Notes: generated from the sequence alone by a model not told the origin. A stretch of 64,000 bases of DNA from Litorivita pollutaquae (GCF_003205515.1 NZ_KZ826487.1:1-64000); one strand, 5' to 3'; positions 28,221-37,407 are shown, counted from the first letter of the stretch. Numbers and translations are program-made.

Positions 28221-29456
28221 ATGAAATTGATGAAATCTGCGGCGCTCGCAGCCGCGATGGCCTTGGTTGCCGCTGGCGCATCTGCTGACACGTTGAAAAT
28301 TGCGGTCATTGACCCCTTTTCCGGCCCCTTTGGACCCTCGGGTGACGCGGCGCTGAAAGAGTGGACCTTCGCGGCCGATATGATAAATGCCAAGGGCGGT
28401 ATCGTCGGCCAAGAGATCGAAGTCATCGGCTACGACAACAAGGTAAACCCAAAAGAATCTCTGGTTCAGTTGCAAAAGGCCCTCGATAAGGGCGCGCGCT
28501 ATATCGCGCAGGGCAATGGATCGGCTGTGGCATCCGCTTTGATCGATGCGATCTCCAAGCACAACAAACGCAATCCGGGCGATGAGGTCATGTTCCTCAA
28601 TTACGCTGCGGTTGACCCGTCGTTCACCAATGATCGCTGCATGTTCTACCATTTCCGTTTCGATGCCGATGCGGATATGAAAATGGCGGCTGTGACCGAT
28701 TGGATCAAAGACCAGGACGATATCAAATCGGTCTATATCATCGGTCAGGATTACTCTTTCGGTAAGGCCGTTGCGGCCTCTGCTGTTTCGGACCTCGAAG
28801 CCAAACGTCCCGACATTGAGATCGTGGGCAACGAGTTGCATCCGCTCGGTAAGGTCAAAGACTTCACCCCCTATGTGCAGAAAATCATCGCCTCCGGTGC
28901 GGATGCGATGATCACGGGCAACTGGGGCGCGGATATGGTTTTGCTTGTTAAAGCCGCGATCAGCTCTGGGTTCGAAGGCCCGATCCTCACCTATTATGGT
29001 GGCTCGCTTGGTGCGGCTGTGGCGATGGGGGAAAGCGCGGTTGGCCAAGTGAAGGCGATCGTTGAGGGCAATACCAACCTTGAAACCACACCAGAGCAAA
29101 ACGCGTATATCGAGGCCTTCGAAGCCGCATATCCGGACAACAACTATTACTACCACCGGATTCACAACGCGATGAACATGTTCAAAATGGCGGCAGAGAA
29201 AGCCGGCAGCACGACCCCTAAAGATGTCGCGTTTGCCTTGGAGGGTCTGGAGTATGAAAGCCCCTATGGCAAAATCACCATGCGCGCTGACAACCACCAG
29301 CTCCTGCAGCCGATGTTCGTTTCGACCTTCTCCGACAACGTGAAGCGCGGCGTGGAAGATTTGCCTTTGGGTTGGGTTGCAGGCGACGAAGATCGCATCG
29401 AAGCGGAAGCCACGGCACTTGAAACCACTTGCAACATGGAACGTCCGGCCAAGTAA
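28221..29456 (+). CDS. ABC transporter substrate-binding protein (LivK type)
   Basis: A 411-residue periplasmic binding protein of the branched-chain amino-acid/amide family. A signal peptide (AALAAAMALVAAGASA, cleavage near residue 22) precedes DTLKIAVIDPFSGPFGPSGD, the usual first strand and ligand loop. It captures ligand for the LivHMGF complex encoded downstream. GGGAGGAC precedes the start. The ligand could be an amino acid, amide, short-chain acid or aromatic acid; the neighbouring acyl-CoA genes hint at an organic acid but this is inference. A hairpin follows the gene. Confidence 0.92.
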   Translation: MKLMKSAALAAAMALVAAGASADTLKIAVIDPFSGPFGPSGDAALKEWTFAADMINAKGGIVGQEIEVIGYDNKVNPKESLVQLQKALDKGARYIAQGNGSAVASALIDAISKHNKRNPGDEVMFLNYAAVDPSFTNDRCMFYHFRFDADADMKMAAVTDWIKDQDDIKSVYIIGQDYSFGKAVAASAVSDLEAKRPDIEIVGNELHPLGKVKDFTPYVQKIIASGADAMITGNWGADMVLLVKAAISSGFEGPILTYYGGSLGAAVAMGESAVGQVKAIVEGNTNLETTPEQNAYIEAFEAAYPDNNYYYHRIHNAMNMFKMAAEKAGSTTPKDVAFALEGLEYESPYGKITMRADNHQLLQPMFVSTFSDNVKRGVEDLPLGWVAGDEDRIEAEATALETTCNMERPAK

Positions 29457-29481
29457 GCCGCCGTCGTCTGTTATGTAAATC

Positions 29482-29516
29482 AGGGTGTCGTGCGCTGGCC
29501 GTGCGGCACCCTCTTT
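29482..29516 (+). terminator. intercistronic hairpin after the substrate-binding-protein gene
   Basis: AGGGTGTCG (29482-29490) and CGGCACCCT (29504-29512) pair over 9 bp with one G-T wobble, followed by CTTTTCT. It probably lowers expression of the downstream permeases and protects the binding-protein mRNA. Confidence 0.55.
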
Positions 29517-29531
29517 TCTAGAGAGGTTTCC

Positions 29532-30464
29532 ATGGAAACGTTCGTACCCTCGCTCTTGAACGGGGTGATTTACGGCCTTCTGTTGTTTATGCTGTCCAGC
29601 GGTTTAACGTTGATCTTCAGCATGATGGGAGTGTTGAACTTCGCCCATGCCAGCTTTTATATGCTTGGCGCCTATTTTGCCTATACAATCACCCAAAGCA
29701 CCAACTTTTGGTTCGCCCTGATCCTTGCCCCGATTCTTGCCGGATTGGTTGGCGCCGGAGTCGAAAAATGGGGGTTGAGAAAGGTACATGCCAACGGCCA
29801 TGTGGCCGAGTTGCTGTTCACCTTCGGCCTTGCCTATCTGATTGACGAGATCGTCAAAATTATCTGGGGCCGCAATGCGGTCAATTACCGGATCCCCGAG
29901 GCCCTCGATTTCACAATCTTTCGGCTCTATGGCTCGGATTATCCCGCTTACCGTATCTTTATGCTCTTCGTGGCGATTTCGATGCTTGTTGCGCTGTGGT
30001 TCTTGCTGAAAAAAACCCGTGCGGGCTTGATCATTCAAGCTGCGCTGACCCATCCACATATGGTCGGGCACCTTGGTCATAACGTTCCACGGATTTTTAT
30101 GACCGTATTCGGCGCCGGTTGTGCGCTTGCCGGTTTGGCGGGTGTGATCGGTGGCAATTACCTTGTGACCGAACCGTCGATGGCGGTCCTGATGGGGCCG
30201 ATCGTTTTCGTGGTCGTCGTGGTGGGGGGCATGGGCAGCCTCGAAGGGGCATTTATTGCCTCGATCTTGTTGGGCCTGTTGCAAACCCTTGCCATATCCG
30301 TGGACACCACCTTTGGTGAAATCTTCGGATTCCTGGGTCTTTCCGGAACCAGCGAAGTCGGCAGCATTTCGATTGCCTCCCTCGCTCCGATGATCCCCTT
30401 TCTAATGCTCGTTCTGATCTTGATGATCCGCCCGCGCGGCTTGATGGGAGACCGTGAGTTTTGA
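29532..30464 (+). CDS. livH: branched-chain-type ABC transporter permease LivH
   Basis: A 310-residue inner-membrane permease. Hydrophobic segments run through most of the protein, with the N-terminal SLLNGVIYGLLLFMLSSGLT and the motif GVLNFAHASFYMLGAYFAY typical of LivH. A C-terminal cytoplasmic coupling region with the GSLEGAFIASILLGLLQ pattern follows. I chose the ATG at 29532 (METFVPSLLNGV) behind GAGAGGTTTCC; a frame start 14 codons earlier is unlikely. It pairs with LivM, whose TTG start overlaps this gene's stop. Confidence 0.92.
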   Translation: METFVPSLLNGVIYGLLLFMLSSGLTLIFSMMGVLNFAHASFYMLGAYFAYTITQSTNFWFALILAPILAGLVGAGVEKWGLRKVHANGHVAELLFTFGLAYLIDEIVKIIWGRNAVNYRIPEALDFTIFRLYGSDYPAYRIFMLFVAISMLVALWFLLKKTRAGLIIQAALTHPHMVGHLGHNVPRIFMTVFGAGCALAGLAGVIGGNYLVTEPSMAVLMGPIVFVVVVVGGMGSLEGAFIASILLGLLQTLAISVDTTFGEIFGFLGLSGTSEVGSISIASLAPMIPFLMLVLILMIRPRGLMGDREF

Positions 30465-31732
30465 CCGATATCACACAAAAATACGCAAACCTGGCGCCGA
30501 CTACAGCCCAGAAATTCCGCCAACGCGTGCTGCCGTTTCTGGCGCTGGCTGTCGTGTTGGCGATCATTCCCATGTCTGGCCCTTCGGGGACGGCCTATAC
30601 CTTGCTCAACGTGATGGGTATCAACATCGTCTTCGCCTTGAGCTACAACATGTTGCTTGGCCGCGGGGGCCTTTTGTCCTTTGGCCATGCGGTTTATTTC
30701 GGACTCGGTGGTTTTGCCGCCGTGCATGCGATGGATGCAATCGGGTCGGCAGAGAGCGGCTTTTGGGCGAATTACCCGATCTTCTTCTTGCCGGTCATCG
30801 GATTTGCAGGCGGGGCATTGGCGGGCGCGGTGATTGGTTGGCCGTCGTGTAAACGCGCGGGCACCCCCTTTGCCATGATCTCTTTGGGCATTGCCGAATT
30901 GATCGCGGCGGCGGGCTTGATGTTCGGGTCGATCTTTGGCGGTGAAGAAGGCGTCACCGGCGATCGCATGGTTGGCCACGAAGTCTTTGGCCTTTCATTG
31001 GGTCCGACATCGGAGGTTTATTGGTTCATCGCCTTTTGGACCTTTGTCGGCGTTGCGGGCATGTTTGCCTTTACCCGCACACCTTTGGGCAAATTGTCCG
31101 AAGCCACGCGCGACAACCCCGAGCGGGTCGAATTCATCGGGTATAACCCGACGCGGGTGAGGTATCTGGTGTTTATCTTTGCAGGGGCTTTTGCCGGTTT
31201 GTCCGGCGGCATGGCGGCTGTGAACTACGAGATTTTCACACCCGAAGCATTGTCGCTCGTGCCGTCCGGTTTGGTCCTTCTGATGGCCTATATCGGCGGG
31301 ATCCGTTACTTCACCGGTCCGATCCTCGGTGCGATTTTATTGACCTATATGCAATCCATGCTCTCGGATTTTACCGAAGCCTGGCTTTTGTATCTTGGCT
31401 TGCTGTTCATCTGCATCGTGATGTTTGCCCCCGGCGGTTTGGCGGGTGTTCTCTATGGCTTTACCGATGCGTTGCGGGCTGGAAAGCTGGGTGAGGTAAT
31501 CGGCCGATGGGCCGGTCAAGCCATCGGCTCTGCTCTGGCGCTTTTTGGCATGATCATTCTGGTCGAAGTTGCCGTGCATTGGTCCAACGGTTTCGGTGAA
31601 ACCTTTGAACCTTACGGGCTGCACCTGACCTTTGGTAATCCGCTGACGTGGGTGTTGATCGTTGTCCCGGTGGTCGCCGGCATCGTGATCTTGCGCCGTT
31701 TGGCCAATACAGAAGAAGGGGTGATCGCATGA
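30461..31732 (+). CDS. livM: branched-chain-type ABC transporter permease LivM
   Basis: A 423-residue LivM permease with about ten hydrophobic segments. Family features are MGINIVFALSYNMLLGRGG, LLSFGHAVYFGLGG and the coupling region SEATRDNPERVEFIGYNPTR. The start is a TTG that overlaps the LivH stop (TTGA), with GGGAG 11 bases upstream; the next ATG would remove the N-terminal extension. The ATG of LivG overlaps its own stop. It is longer than most LivM because of an extra C-terminal segment after residue 340. Confidence 0.9.
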   Translation: MTDITQKYANLAPTTAQKFRQRVLPFLALAVVLAIIPMSGPSGTAYTLLNVMGINIVFALSYNMLLGRGGLLSFGHAVYFGLGGFAAVHAMDAIGSAESGFWANYPIFFLPVIGFAGGALAGAVIGWPSCKRAGTPFAMISLGIAELIAAAGLMFGSIFGGEEGVTGDRMVGHEVFGLSLGPTSEVYWFIAFWTFVGVAGMFAFTRTPLGKLSEATRDNPERVEFIGYNPTRVRYLVFIFAGAFAGLSGGMAAVNYEIFTPEALSLVPSGLVLLMAYIGGIRYFTGPILGAILLTYMQSMLSDFTEAWLLYLGLLFICIVMFAPGGLAGVLYGFTDALRAGKLGEVIGRWAGQAIGSALALFGMIILVEVAVHWSNGFGETFEPYGLHLTFGNPLTWVLIVVPVVAGIVILRRLANTEEGVIA

Positions 31733-32505
31733 GCGAGAACGCACTTTCCCTCAAGGGCCTGACCAAAAGTTTCGGTCCGGCCAAGATCATCCAAGGCGTT
31801 GATCTGGATATCAAAGCCGGTGAACGTCATGCGATCATCGGGCCAAACGGGGCGGGCAAATCCACCCTCTTCAACCTCATCTCGGGGCTTTACACCCCGA
31901 CATCGGGCAGCGTGAAGTTGCGCGGTGAAGAGATCGGCGGAATGGCACCGTTCAAGATCAACCGCAAAGGCCTGTCGCGCAGCTTTCAGGTCTCGAATAT
32001 TTTCGCAAACATGACCGTGCGCGAAAATGTCCGGTGCGGCGTGCTCTACTCGATGGGCTATGGGTACAGCTTCCTGCGCAATATCGGGAACCTCAAGGAA
32101 GTGTCGGAAAAGACCGCCGAAATCCTTGAGAGCGTGGATCTGATCGATAAGGCAAACTTGCCTGCTGTCCTTCTGCCCTATGCGGATCAACGCACGCTCG
32201 AGATCGCCATTACCATCGCAGGCGGGGCCGATGTGATCCTGCTCGACGAGCCGACGGCGGGCATGTCCCATTCGGAAACCGATCGTGCGGTGGATCTGAT
32301 CACCAAAGCCACCGAAGGCAAAACCCTTGTCATCGTTGAACATGACATGGGCGTGGTTTTCAACTTGGCGGACCGGATTTCGGTGCTTGTCTACGGCGAG
32401 ATCATCGCCACCGGCAAACCCGAAGAGGTGCGCGGCGATCCCAAGGTGCGCGAAGCCTATTTGGGTGATGAGGCCGATGGTCTCGATGAAGGAGACGCAG
32501 CATGA
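31729..32505 (+). CDS. livG: branched-chain-type ABC transporter ATPase LivG
   Basis: A 258-residue ATPase. Walker A is GPNGAGKS (38-45) and Walker B is VILLDEPTAGM. The usual ABC signature LSGGQ is replaced by a weak form in the LLPYADQRTLEIAI segment, as is frequent in LivG. It overlaps LivM by 4 bases (ATGA) and the next ATPase gene by 4 bases, so the five genes form one operon. It is probably half of a LivG-LivF nucleotide-binding dimer. Confidence 0.93.
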   Translation: MSENALSLKGLTKSFGPAKIIQGVDLDIKAGERHAIIGPNGAGKSTLFNLISGLYTPTSGSVKLRGEEIGGMAPFKINRKGLSRSFQVSNIFANMTVRENVRCGVLYSMGYGYSFLRNIGNLKEVSEKTAEILESVDLIDKANLPAVLLPYADQRTLEIAITIAGGADVILLDEPTAGMSHSETDRAVDLITKATEGKTLVIVEHDMGVVFNLADRISVLVYGEIIATGKPEEVRGDPKVREAYLGDEADGLDEGDAA

Positions 32506-33224
32506 ACACAGCAGGAGCCACGGAGCCAATGCTGAAGGTCAACGACCTGCACGCATTTTATGGCAAAAGCCACGTTCTGCGCGGCGTCAACATGGAGATC
32601 ATGCCGGGCGAGGTGATTGCGCTTTTGGGGCGCAACGGCGTAGGGCGTTCGACCACGGCCAAAGCGATCATGGGCGAGATTGCCCCGCGCGGTGAAATCA
32701 TCTTTAAGGGCGAAGTGATCTCGGGGCTTGAAAGCCACAGGATCGCGCATCTCGGTCTTGGCTATGTGCCCGAGAGCCGTGATATCTTCCCGGCGATGAC
32801 GGTGCGCCAAAACCTGATCCTCGGGATTAAGAACATGAAGGCGCCGGGGAAATATTCGGTGGATGACATGCTTGATATGTTCCCGAACCTGCGGGCGCGG
32901 GCCGACAATCCGGCGGGTGTTCTGTCAGGCGGGGAAAAGCAGATGCTGACCATGTGCCGGACCCTGATGGGCGATCCTGAATTGATCATCATTGACGAGC
33001 CGACCGAAGGCCTTGCGCCGAAAATCGTTCAGCAGATCGGTGATATGATTGCCGAAATCGCCAAAACCGGGGTGTCTATCTTACTGGTCGAGCAAAAGCT
33101 GTCGATTGCCCTGCGCATCGCGGACCGCGTTTATGTGATGGGCCACGGCGAGATCGTCTATGGCGGCACACCGGACGAGTTCAAAGCCCGTGATGACATC
33201 AAAAAGGAATGGTTGGAGGTCTAG
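32502..33224 (+). CDS. livF: branched-chain-type ABC transporter ATPase LivF (Walker A Lys replaced by Arg)
   Basis: A 240-residue LivF ATPase. ABC signature VLSGGEKQMLTMCRTLM and Walker B LIIIDEPTEGL are intact. Walker A reads GRNGVGRS (43-50): the invariant lysine is arginine (codon CGT at 32646-32648). Lysine at this place normally contacts ATP phosphates, so ATP hydrolysis at this site may be weak, or the subfamily tolerates arginine. Everything else is canonical, the frame is intact, and it overlaps LivG by 4 bases. A terminator follows at 33243-33270. Confidence 0.92.
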   Translation: MNTAGATEPMLKVNDLHAFYGKSHVLRGVNMEIMPGEVIALLGRNGVGRSTTAKAIMGEIAPRGEIIFKGEVISGLESHRIAHLGLGYVPESRDIFPAMTVRQNLILGIKNMKAPGKYSVDDMLDMFPNLRARADNPAGVLSGGEKQMLTMCRTLMGDPELIIIDEPTEGLAPKIVQQIGDMIAEIAKTGVSILLVEQKLSIALRIADRVYVMGHGEIVYGGTPDEFKARDDIKKEWLEV

Positions 33225-33242
33225 CCCCCAATCTGCCCACAC

Positions 33243-33270
33243 AAGGCCCCGCCCGAAACGGCGGGGCCTT
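33243..33270. terminator. bidirectional terminator
   Basis: AAGGCCCCGCC (33243-33253) and GGCGGGGCCTT (33260-33270) pair perfectly over 11 bp around a 6-base loop, with TTTTGCGTTTT after. It lies between livF and the leftward chorismate mutase. Confidence 0.85.
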
Positions 33271-33277
33271 TTGCGTT

Positions 33278-33580
33278 TTAGGAGCCGCCCAAGTGTACGG
33301 CTTCGCGGGCGATGGCCCATTCGATCAGATCGCGCCAAAGCACTTCGGCCAACTGCGGGTCCAGCCCCTGTGCTTGTGACAAACGGCGCACATTCTGCAC
33401 CACTTCTTCGACGCGGTCGGTGGTGCGCGCCGGTAGGTTTTCTATTTTCTTGAGGTCAACGGCGCGGTCGATATAGGTGCTGCGCTCGGCCAAGAGCGCA
33501 ATCAAGTCTGCGTCGATATTGTCGATCTGCGCGCGCAGGTCTTTCATGCTGTCGCATTGTTTTGGGGGTGTTCTGGACAT
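33278..33580 (-). CDS. AroQ-type chorismate mutase
   Basis: A 100-residue all-helical chorismate mutase of the AroQ class. The first helix contains MKDLRAQIDNIDADLIALLA and continues RSTYIDRAVDLKK, supplying the active-site Arg and Lys residues. A second helix pair includes DRVEEVVQNVRRL and the last ends LIEWAIAREAV. The family converts chorismate to prephenate, toward phenylalanine and tyrosine; isochorismate pyruvate-lyases share the fold and cannot be excluded. No strong ribosome site precedes the ATG at 33580, and no aro operon is nearby. Confidence 0.85.
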   Translation of the reverse strand: MSRTPPKQCDSMKDLRAQIDNIDADLIALLAERSTYIDRAVDLKKIENLPARTTDRVEEVVQNVRRLSQAQGLDPQLAEVLWRDLIEWAIAREAVHLGGS

Positions 33581-33896
33581 CGGGTTTGCGCTCGCATTTG
33601 GGCTCCCGCGCTCTGCGGCGGGCGTGCGGCGGCGACCCTAGGCGGGTCCCCCGTTGAGGGCAAGGCGGATGCGGCGGTTTGATCTGTCGGGCGGCGTCAA
33701 GATAAAGCCGGCCGAACCGTTATGCGCGATGATTTTGTCGGGTGTTTTGTGCGGCGCGCTGCGACTAAATATCTCCATGAACGGTCCCGAGCCGCGCGCA
33801 ACGGGCTGCAAAGACCGGCGCCTGACGGTCAGATCGGGCCATCAACGAGATGTGCGATGGACTACGGGCAGCCGGCGCAGGGTACGGACATAAAAA
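33581..33896. other. intergenic region upstream of chorismate mutase
   Basis: About 315 bases between the chorismate mutase start and the terminator of the leftward ligase gene. GC-rich; no convincing gene, riboswitch or repeat was recognised. It should hold the promoter for the chorismate mutase gene. Confidence 0.4.
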
Positions 33897-33919
33897 GGGC
33901 GCCACATCGGGCGCCCTTT
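33894..33919 (-). terminator. terminator of the acyl-CoA ligase gene
   Basis: GGGCGCC (33897-33903) and GGCGCCC (33910-33916) form a perfect 7-bp stem flanked by AAA and TTT, with a run of T on the reverse-strand transcript. It lies 25 bases beyond the ligase stop. Confidence 0.8.
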
Positions 33920-33940
33920 GTCTTAAGCTATGATCGGTGA

Positions 33941-35578
33941 TCAGCCGCGCATATCCGGCAAAACATAATCCGCCAACTGCTTACGCAGGTTCAGCTTGGA
34001 CACTTTGCCCGTTGCCGTCATCGGCAATTCTTCGATCCAGATGATATCATCCGGCAATTGCCATTTGGCGAAATGTTCAGACATATGTGCGTGCATTTCC
34101 TCGATACTCGGGCGCTCTTCCCCTGCGGGAATGGCGACCAGAACCGGACGCTCATCCCATTTCGGATGCGGCATGCCGATGGCGGCGCAATTGGCGATGG
34201 CCGGATGCGACAAGGCGGCATTTTCCAGGTCAATCGAGGAAATCCATTCGCCGCCCGATTTGATCAGATCCTTGGCACGGTCCTGAATGGACATGACGCC
34301 GCCGGGGCTGATCGTTGCGACGTCGCCGGTGCCGAACCATCCCTCTGCGTCCATGGCTTTGGCGGTTGCTTCTTCGTTATTGTAATAGCCCGAAACAACG
34401 GCATTGCCGCGTACATAAAGTTCGCCGACCGCTTTGCCATCACAGGGTAGAACATTGCCGTCTTCATCGACGATTTTCAATTCGACGCCAAAGAGGCGGC
34501 GGCCTTGGGTCTGTTTGAAATCAAGGCGTTCTTTGAGGGGGGCATCCTTCAGCGTGCCAGGCAATGCGCCATGCGTGCCGACGGGGCTCATTTCGGTCAT
34601 GCCCCATGCGTGAACAACCGATACGCCCATTTTCTCAAAGGATTCGATCATTGACCGTGGCGCGGCGGCACCGCCAATCGCCACGTCCCCAAAGCCCTTG
34701 GGCTTGCGGCCTTGGGCGTCGATTTCTGCCAACAGGCCCATCCAGATGGTCGGAACACCCCATGCGGAAAACACCTCTTCGCTGTCCATCAGTTTGAACA
34801 GGCTCGGCCCGTCCATCGCCGGACCCGGGAAAACGAGCGACGCGCCCACCAGCGGCGCGGCATAGGGCAAACCCCATGCGTTGACGTGAAACAACGGCAC
34901 AACCGGCATGATCCTGTTGCCCTCACCAAAGGTGTTTTTCAAGGTCACCGAAATCATCAGCGCGTGCAACACATTCGAGCGATGCGAATAAAGCGCGCCC
35001 TTCGGGTGGCCCGTGGTGCCAGACGTATAGCACAGCCCCGATGCGGTGTTTTCGTCGAGCAATGGCCATTCGATCTCGCTGGATTGTTCCGCGATCAACT
35101 CTTCATAGCACAGCACATTCGGCAATTTCGTATCCGGCATATGCGCCCGGTCGGTCATGATCACATAGGTCAGGTCCGCCGGAAAATGCGATTGCAGGGC
35201 TTCCAAAATCGGCACGAATGTCGTGTCGACAAAGATCACCTTATCTTCGGCGTGATTGACGATATAAATCATCTGTTCGGCCGAAAGACGCGGGTTGATC
35301 GTATGGCAAACCGCGCCAATGCCGGAAATCGCGAAATAGAGTTCAAAATGGCGATAGCCGTTCCACGCGAGTGTCGCCACACGGTCGCCCATTTCTATCC
35401 CGCGTGCCAAAAGCGCGTTGGCCAATTGGCCCACACGATCACGGACTTCGGCGTAGTTGGTGCGGTGAATGTCGCCCTCGGTCCGTACGGACACGATATC
35501 CGCCGTTGGAAATGCCTCGGCGGCATAGGTCAAAATATCGGAGATCAGCAGCGGACGCTGCATCATCATACCTAGCAT
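33941..35578 (-). CDS. long-chain/medium-chain acyl-CoA ligase (AMP-binding)
   Basis: A 545-residue ANL-superfamily ligase that activates a carboxylic acid through an acyl-adenylate to its CoA thioester. The phosphate-binding loop is LCYTSGTTGHPKGALYSHRS. The hinge and C-terminal regions are GWFGTGDVATISPGGVM and MTATGKVSKLNLRKQL (catalytic Lys). Sequence resembles AlkK-type medium-chain ligases. The start at 35578 follows GGGAGGAG. It is single-gene, with its own terminator, and divergent from a quinone-oxidoreductase gene across about 240 bases. Confidence 0.9.
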   Translation of the reverse strand: MLGMMMQRPLLISDILTYAAEAFPTADIVSVRTEGDIHRTNYAEVRDRVGQLANALLARGIEMGDRVATLAWNGYRHFELYFAISGIGAVCHTINPRLSAEQMIYIVNHAEDKVIFVDTTFVPILEALQSHFPADLTYVIMTDRAHMPDTKLPNVLCYEELIAEQSSEIEWPLLDENTASGLCYTSGTTGHPKGALYSHRSNVLHALMISVTLKNTFGEGNRIMPVVPLFHVNAWGLPYAAPLVGASLVFPGPAMDGPSLFKLMDSEEVFSAWGVPTIWMGLLAEIDAQGRKPKGFGDVAIGGAAAPRSMIESFEKMGVSVVHAWGMTEMSPVGTHGALPGTLKDAPLKERLDFKQTQGRRLFGVELKIVDEDGNVLPCDGKAVGELYVRGNAVVSGYYNNEEATAKAMDAEGWFGTGDVATISPGGVMSIQDRAKDLIKSGGEWISSIDLENAALSHPAIANCAAIGMPHPKWDERPVLVAIPAGEERPSIEEMHAHMSEHFAKWQLPDDIIWIEELPMTATGKVSKLNLRKQLADYVLPDMRG

Positions 35579-35816
35579 AGTCTCCTCCCAGTAGACTGTT
35601 TTTACTGAGGTCACGCTAGCGCGATTGCCGGGCTTTCAAAAGAATATTCGTGCGTCTTTTCCCGCACGGACGTTGCGTTCTTTGCTCTGCGCCAAGACGT
35701 TGCGAAACTTGCCTCTATATGCGGCTTTTGCTGGATTGCTGCGGGGCGCCCCGCCTATGGTGGGCCGCAGAGGTCGCGCTCGTTTTGGGGCGCGGACCAC
35801 GCGATGGGAGAGAGAA

Positions 35817-36800
35817 ATGTCACAAAAAATGCACGCGGTGATGTGCCGCGAATTCGCCGGTTTGGACAAGCTGGATTACGCTGAGGTCGACGCGCCGCAG
35901 CCCAAAGACGGCGAGGTGCAAATCCGCGTCGAAGCGGCGGGGGTCAACTATCCCGACGGTCTGCTGGTTCAGGGGCTTTATCAGGTGAAACCGCCCTTGC
36001 CCTTTGCCCCCGGGTCCGAAGTCGCCGGAACGATCGAGGCCTTGGGCGCGGGTGTGACGTCGTTCAAGATCGGGGATCGCGTGGTTACCGCATGTTCGGG
36101 GGGCTATGCCGAAGTGGTCGTGGCCGAAGCCGCCCGCTGTTTCGCGATGCCCGATGGGATGGATGCGGCCGATGCCTGTGCGATGATCGTGGCTTATGGC
36201 ACCTCGCACCACGCGCTCAAGCAACGCGCCAATTTGCAAGCGGGCGAGACATTGGTGGTCTACGGCGCGGCGGGGGCGACCGGAATTGCAGCTGCGCAGA
36301 TCGGTAAAATCATCGGCGCGCGGGTCATTGCCGTGGCCTCCACGGACGAGAAGAAACAGATCGCGCGCGATGCCGGAGCCGATGCGGTGATCGGCTATGA
36401 CAACCTCAAAGACGAGGTCAAATCCTTGACCGGCGGCAAGGGCGCGGATGTGGTGTTTGACGTGGTTGGCGGCGACGCCTTCAATGCCGCAACACGTTTC
36501 ATGGCCCGCAACGGCCGGCTTTTGGTGATCGGTTTTGCTAGCGGAGAAATCCCGAAATTTCCTGTCAATTTGGCTTTGGTGAAGGAATACGCCGTGATCG
36601 GGGTATTTTGGGGCAACTTCACCCATGCACAACCCGAAGATTACGCCGAGAACATGCGCGAATTGTTCGGGTGGTATCACGATGGCAGCGTGAAGCCCTT
36701 GATCGAGGGGCGCTATCCTTTGTCGACGGCTGCGGAGGTTCTCAAACGCGTTCTGGGGCGCGGTGCCGTTGGCAAAATCGCCCTGATCCCTGGCAGCTAA
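35817..36800 (+). CDS. NADPH:quinone oxidoreductase family protein
   Basis: A 327-residue zinc-free MDR enzyme. Signals are VNYPDGLLVQGLYQVKPPLP, GSEVAGTIEALG and the NADPH loop VYGAAGATGIAAAQIG. Such enzymes reduce quinones or enones with NADPH in the cytoplasm. The start at 35817 (MSQKMHAVMCREF) follows GGGAGAGA; a frame open for 64 codons upstream has no family similarity. A hairpin follows the gene at about 36819-36845. Confidence 0.9.
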   Translation: MSQKMHAVMCREFAGLDKLDYAEVDAPQPKDGEVQIRVEAAGVNYPDGLLVQGLYQVKPPLPFAPGSEVAGTIEALGAGVTSFKIGDRVVTACSGGYAEVVVAEAARCFAMPDGMDAADACAMIVAYGTSHHALKQRANLQAGETLVVYGAAGATGIAAAQIGKIIGARVIAVASTDEKKQIARDAGADAVIGYDNLKDEVKSLTGGKGADVVFDVVGGDAFNAATRFMARNGRLLVIGFASGEIPKFPVNLALVKEYAVIGVFWGNFTHAQPEDYAENMRELFGWYHDGSVKPLIEGRYPLSTAAEVLKRVLGRGAVGKIALIPGS

Positions 36801-36818
36801 CTGCGGTCCATTTTATTG

Positions 36819-36845
36819 GAACTGGCCCATTTGGGGGCCGGTTTT
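36819..36845 (+). terminator. terminator after the quinone-oxidoreductase gene
   Basis: AACTGGCCC and GGGCCGGTT pair over 9 bp with one G-T wobble around a 6-base loop, followed by TTTT. The FMN reductase begins about 25 bases later. Confidence 0.6.
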
Positions 36846-36867
36846 TGTTGCGAGAGGTATCTGCGCG

Positions 36868-37407
36868 TTGAACATTCTGGCGATCTCGGGCAGCCTGCGG
36901 GAGGCATCGACCAACACTGCATTGCTGCGCGCATTGGCGGATGCCGCACCTGAGGGGATGGAGATCACGCTTTGCGAGAAGATCGGACAATTGCCGATTT
37001 TCTCGCCCGATCTCGAAGACCCGCTTCGCCCGCCCATCGTCGCGGAGTTTGCGGCGCAAATCGCGGCGGCAGAGGGCTTGATTATTGCCTGCCCTGAATA
37101 TGTTCACGCGCTGCCCGGCGGGTTTAAAAATGCAATTGATTGGCTGGTGTCCGGCAGTGAAATTATCGCAAAACCGATTTTTCTGGCGCAGGCCACGTCG
37201 CGTGGAAAAGATGTATTGGCCGACTTGCAACGCGTGCTCGGCACTGTTTCGGAGCGGTTTTACCCCGCGCCGATGCTTTGTGTTCCGTTGTTGTCGAAGA
37301 CGCCCGAAGACATCGCAAAGCACGTACAGGATCCGCAGATCCGCGCTGAAATTGATCTGTTTCTCGACGCGGTTTGCAGGGCCGTTATGGCGCAAGAGGT
37401 TGATTAA
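36868..37407 (+). CDS. NADPH-dependent FMN reductase-like flavoprotein
   Basis: A 179-residue flavodoxin-fold protein of the NADPH-dependent FMN reductase family. The N-terminal phosphate-binding stretch is ILAISGSLREASTNTALL, and the conserved second motif is IACPEYVHALPGGFKNAIDW. The start is a TTG with GAGAGG about 10 bases upstream; no ATG fits. Its TAA stop overlaps the stop of the convergent IclR gene. It may supply reduced flavin or act as a quinone/azo reductase; the substrate is unknown. Confidence 0.85.
   Translation: MNILAISGSLREASTNTALLRALADAAPEGMEITLCEKIGQLPIFSPDLEDPLRPPIVAEFAAQIAAAEGLIIACPEYVHALPGGFKNAIDWLVSGSEIIAKPIFLAQATSRGKDVLADLQRVLGTVSERFYPAPMLCVPLLSKTPEDIAKHVQDPQIRAEIDLFLDAVCRAVMAQEVD

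Noticed and set aside
33722-33940. 72-codon plus-strand frame upstream of the ligase terminator
   Set aside because: Runs through a terminator hairpin; no ribosome site or similarity.
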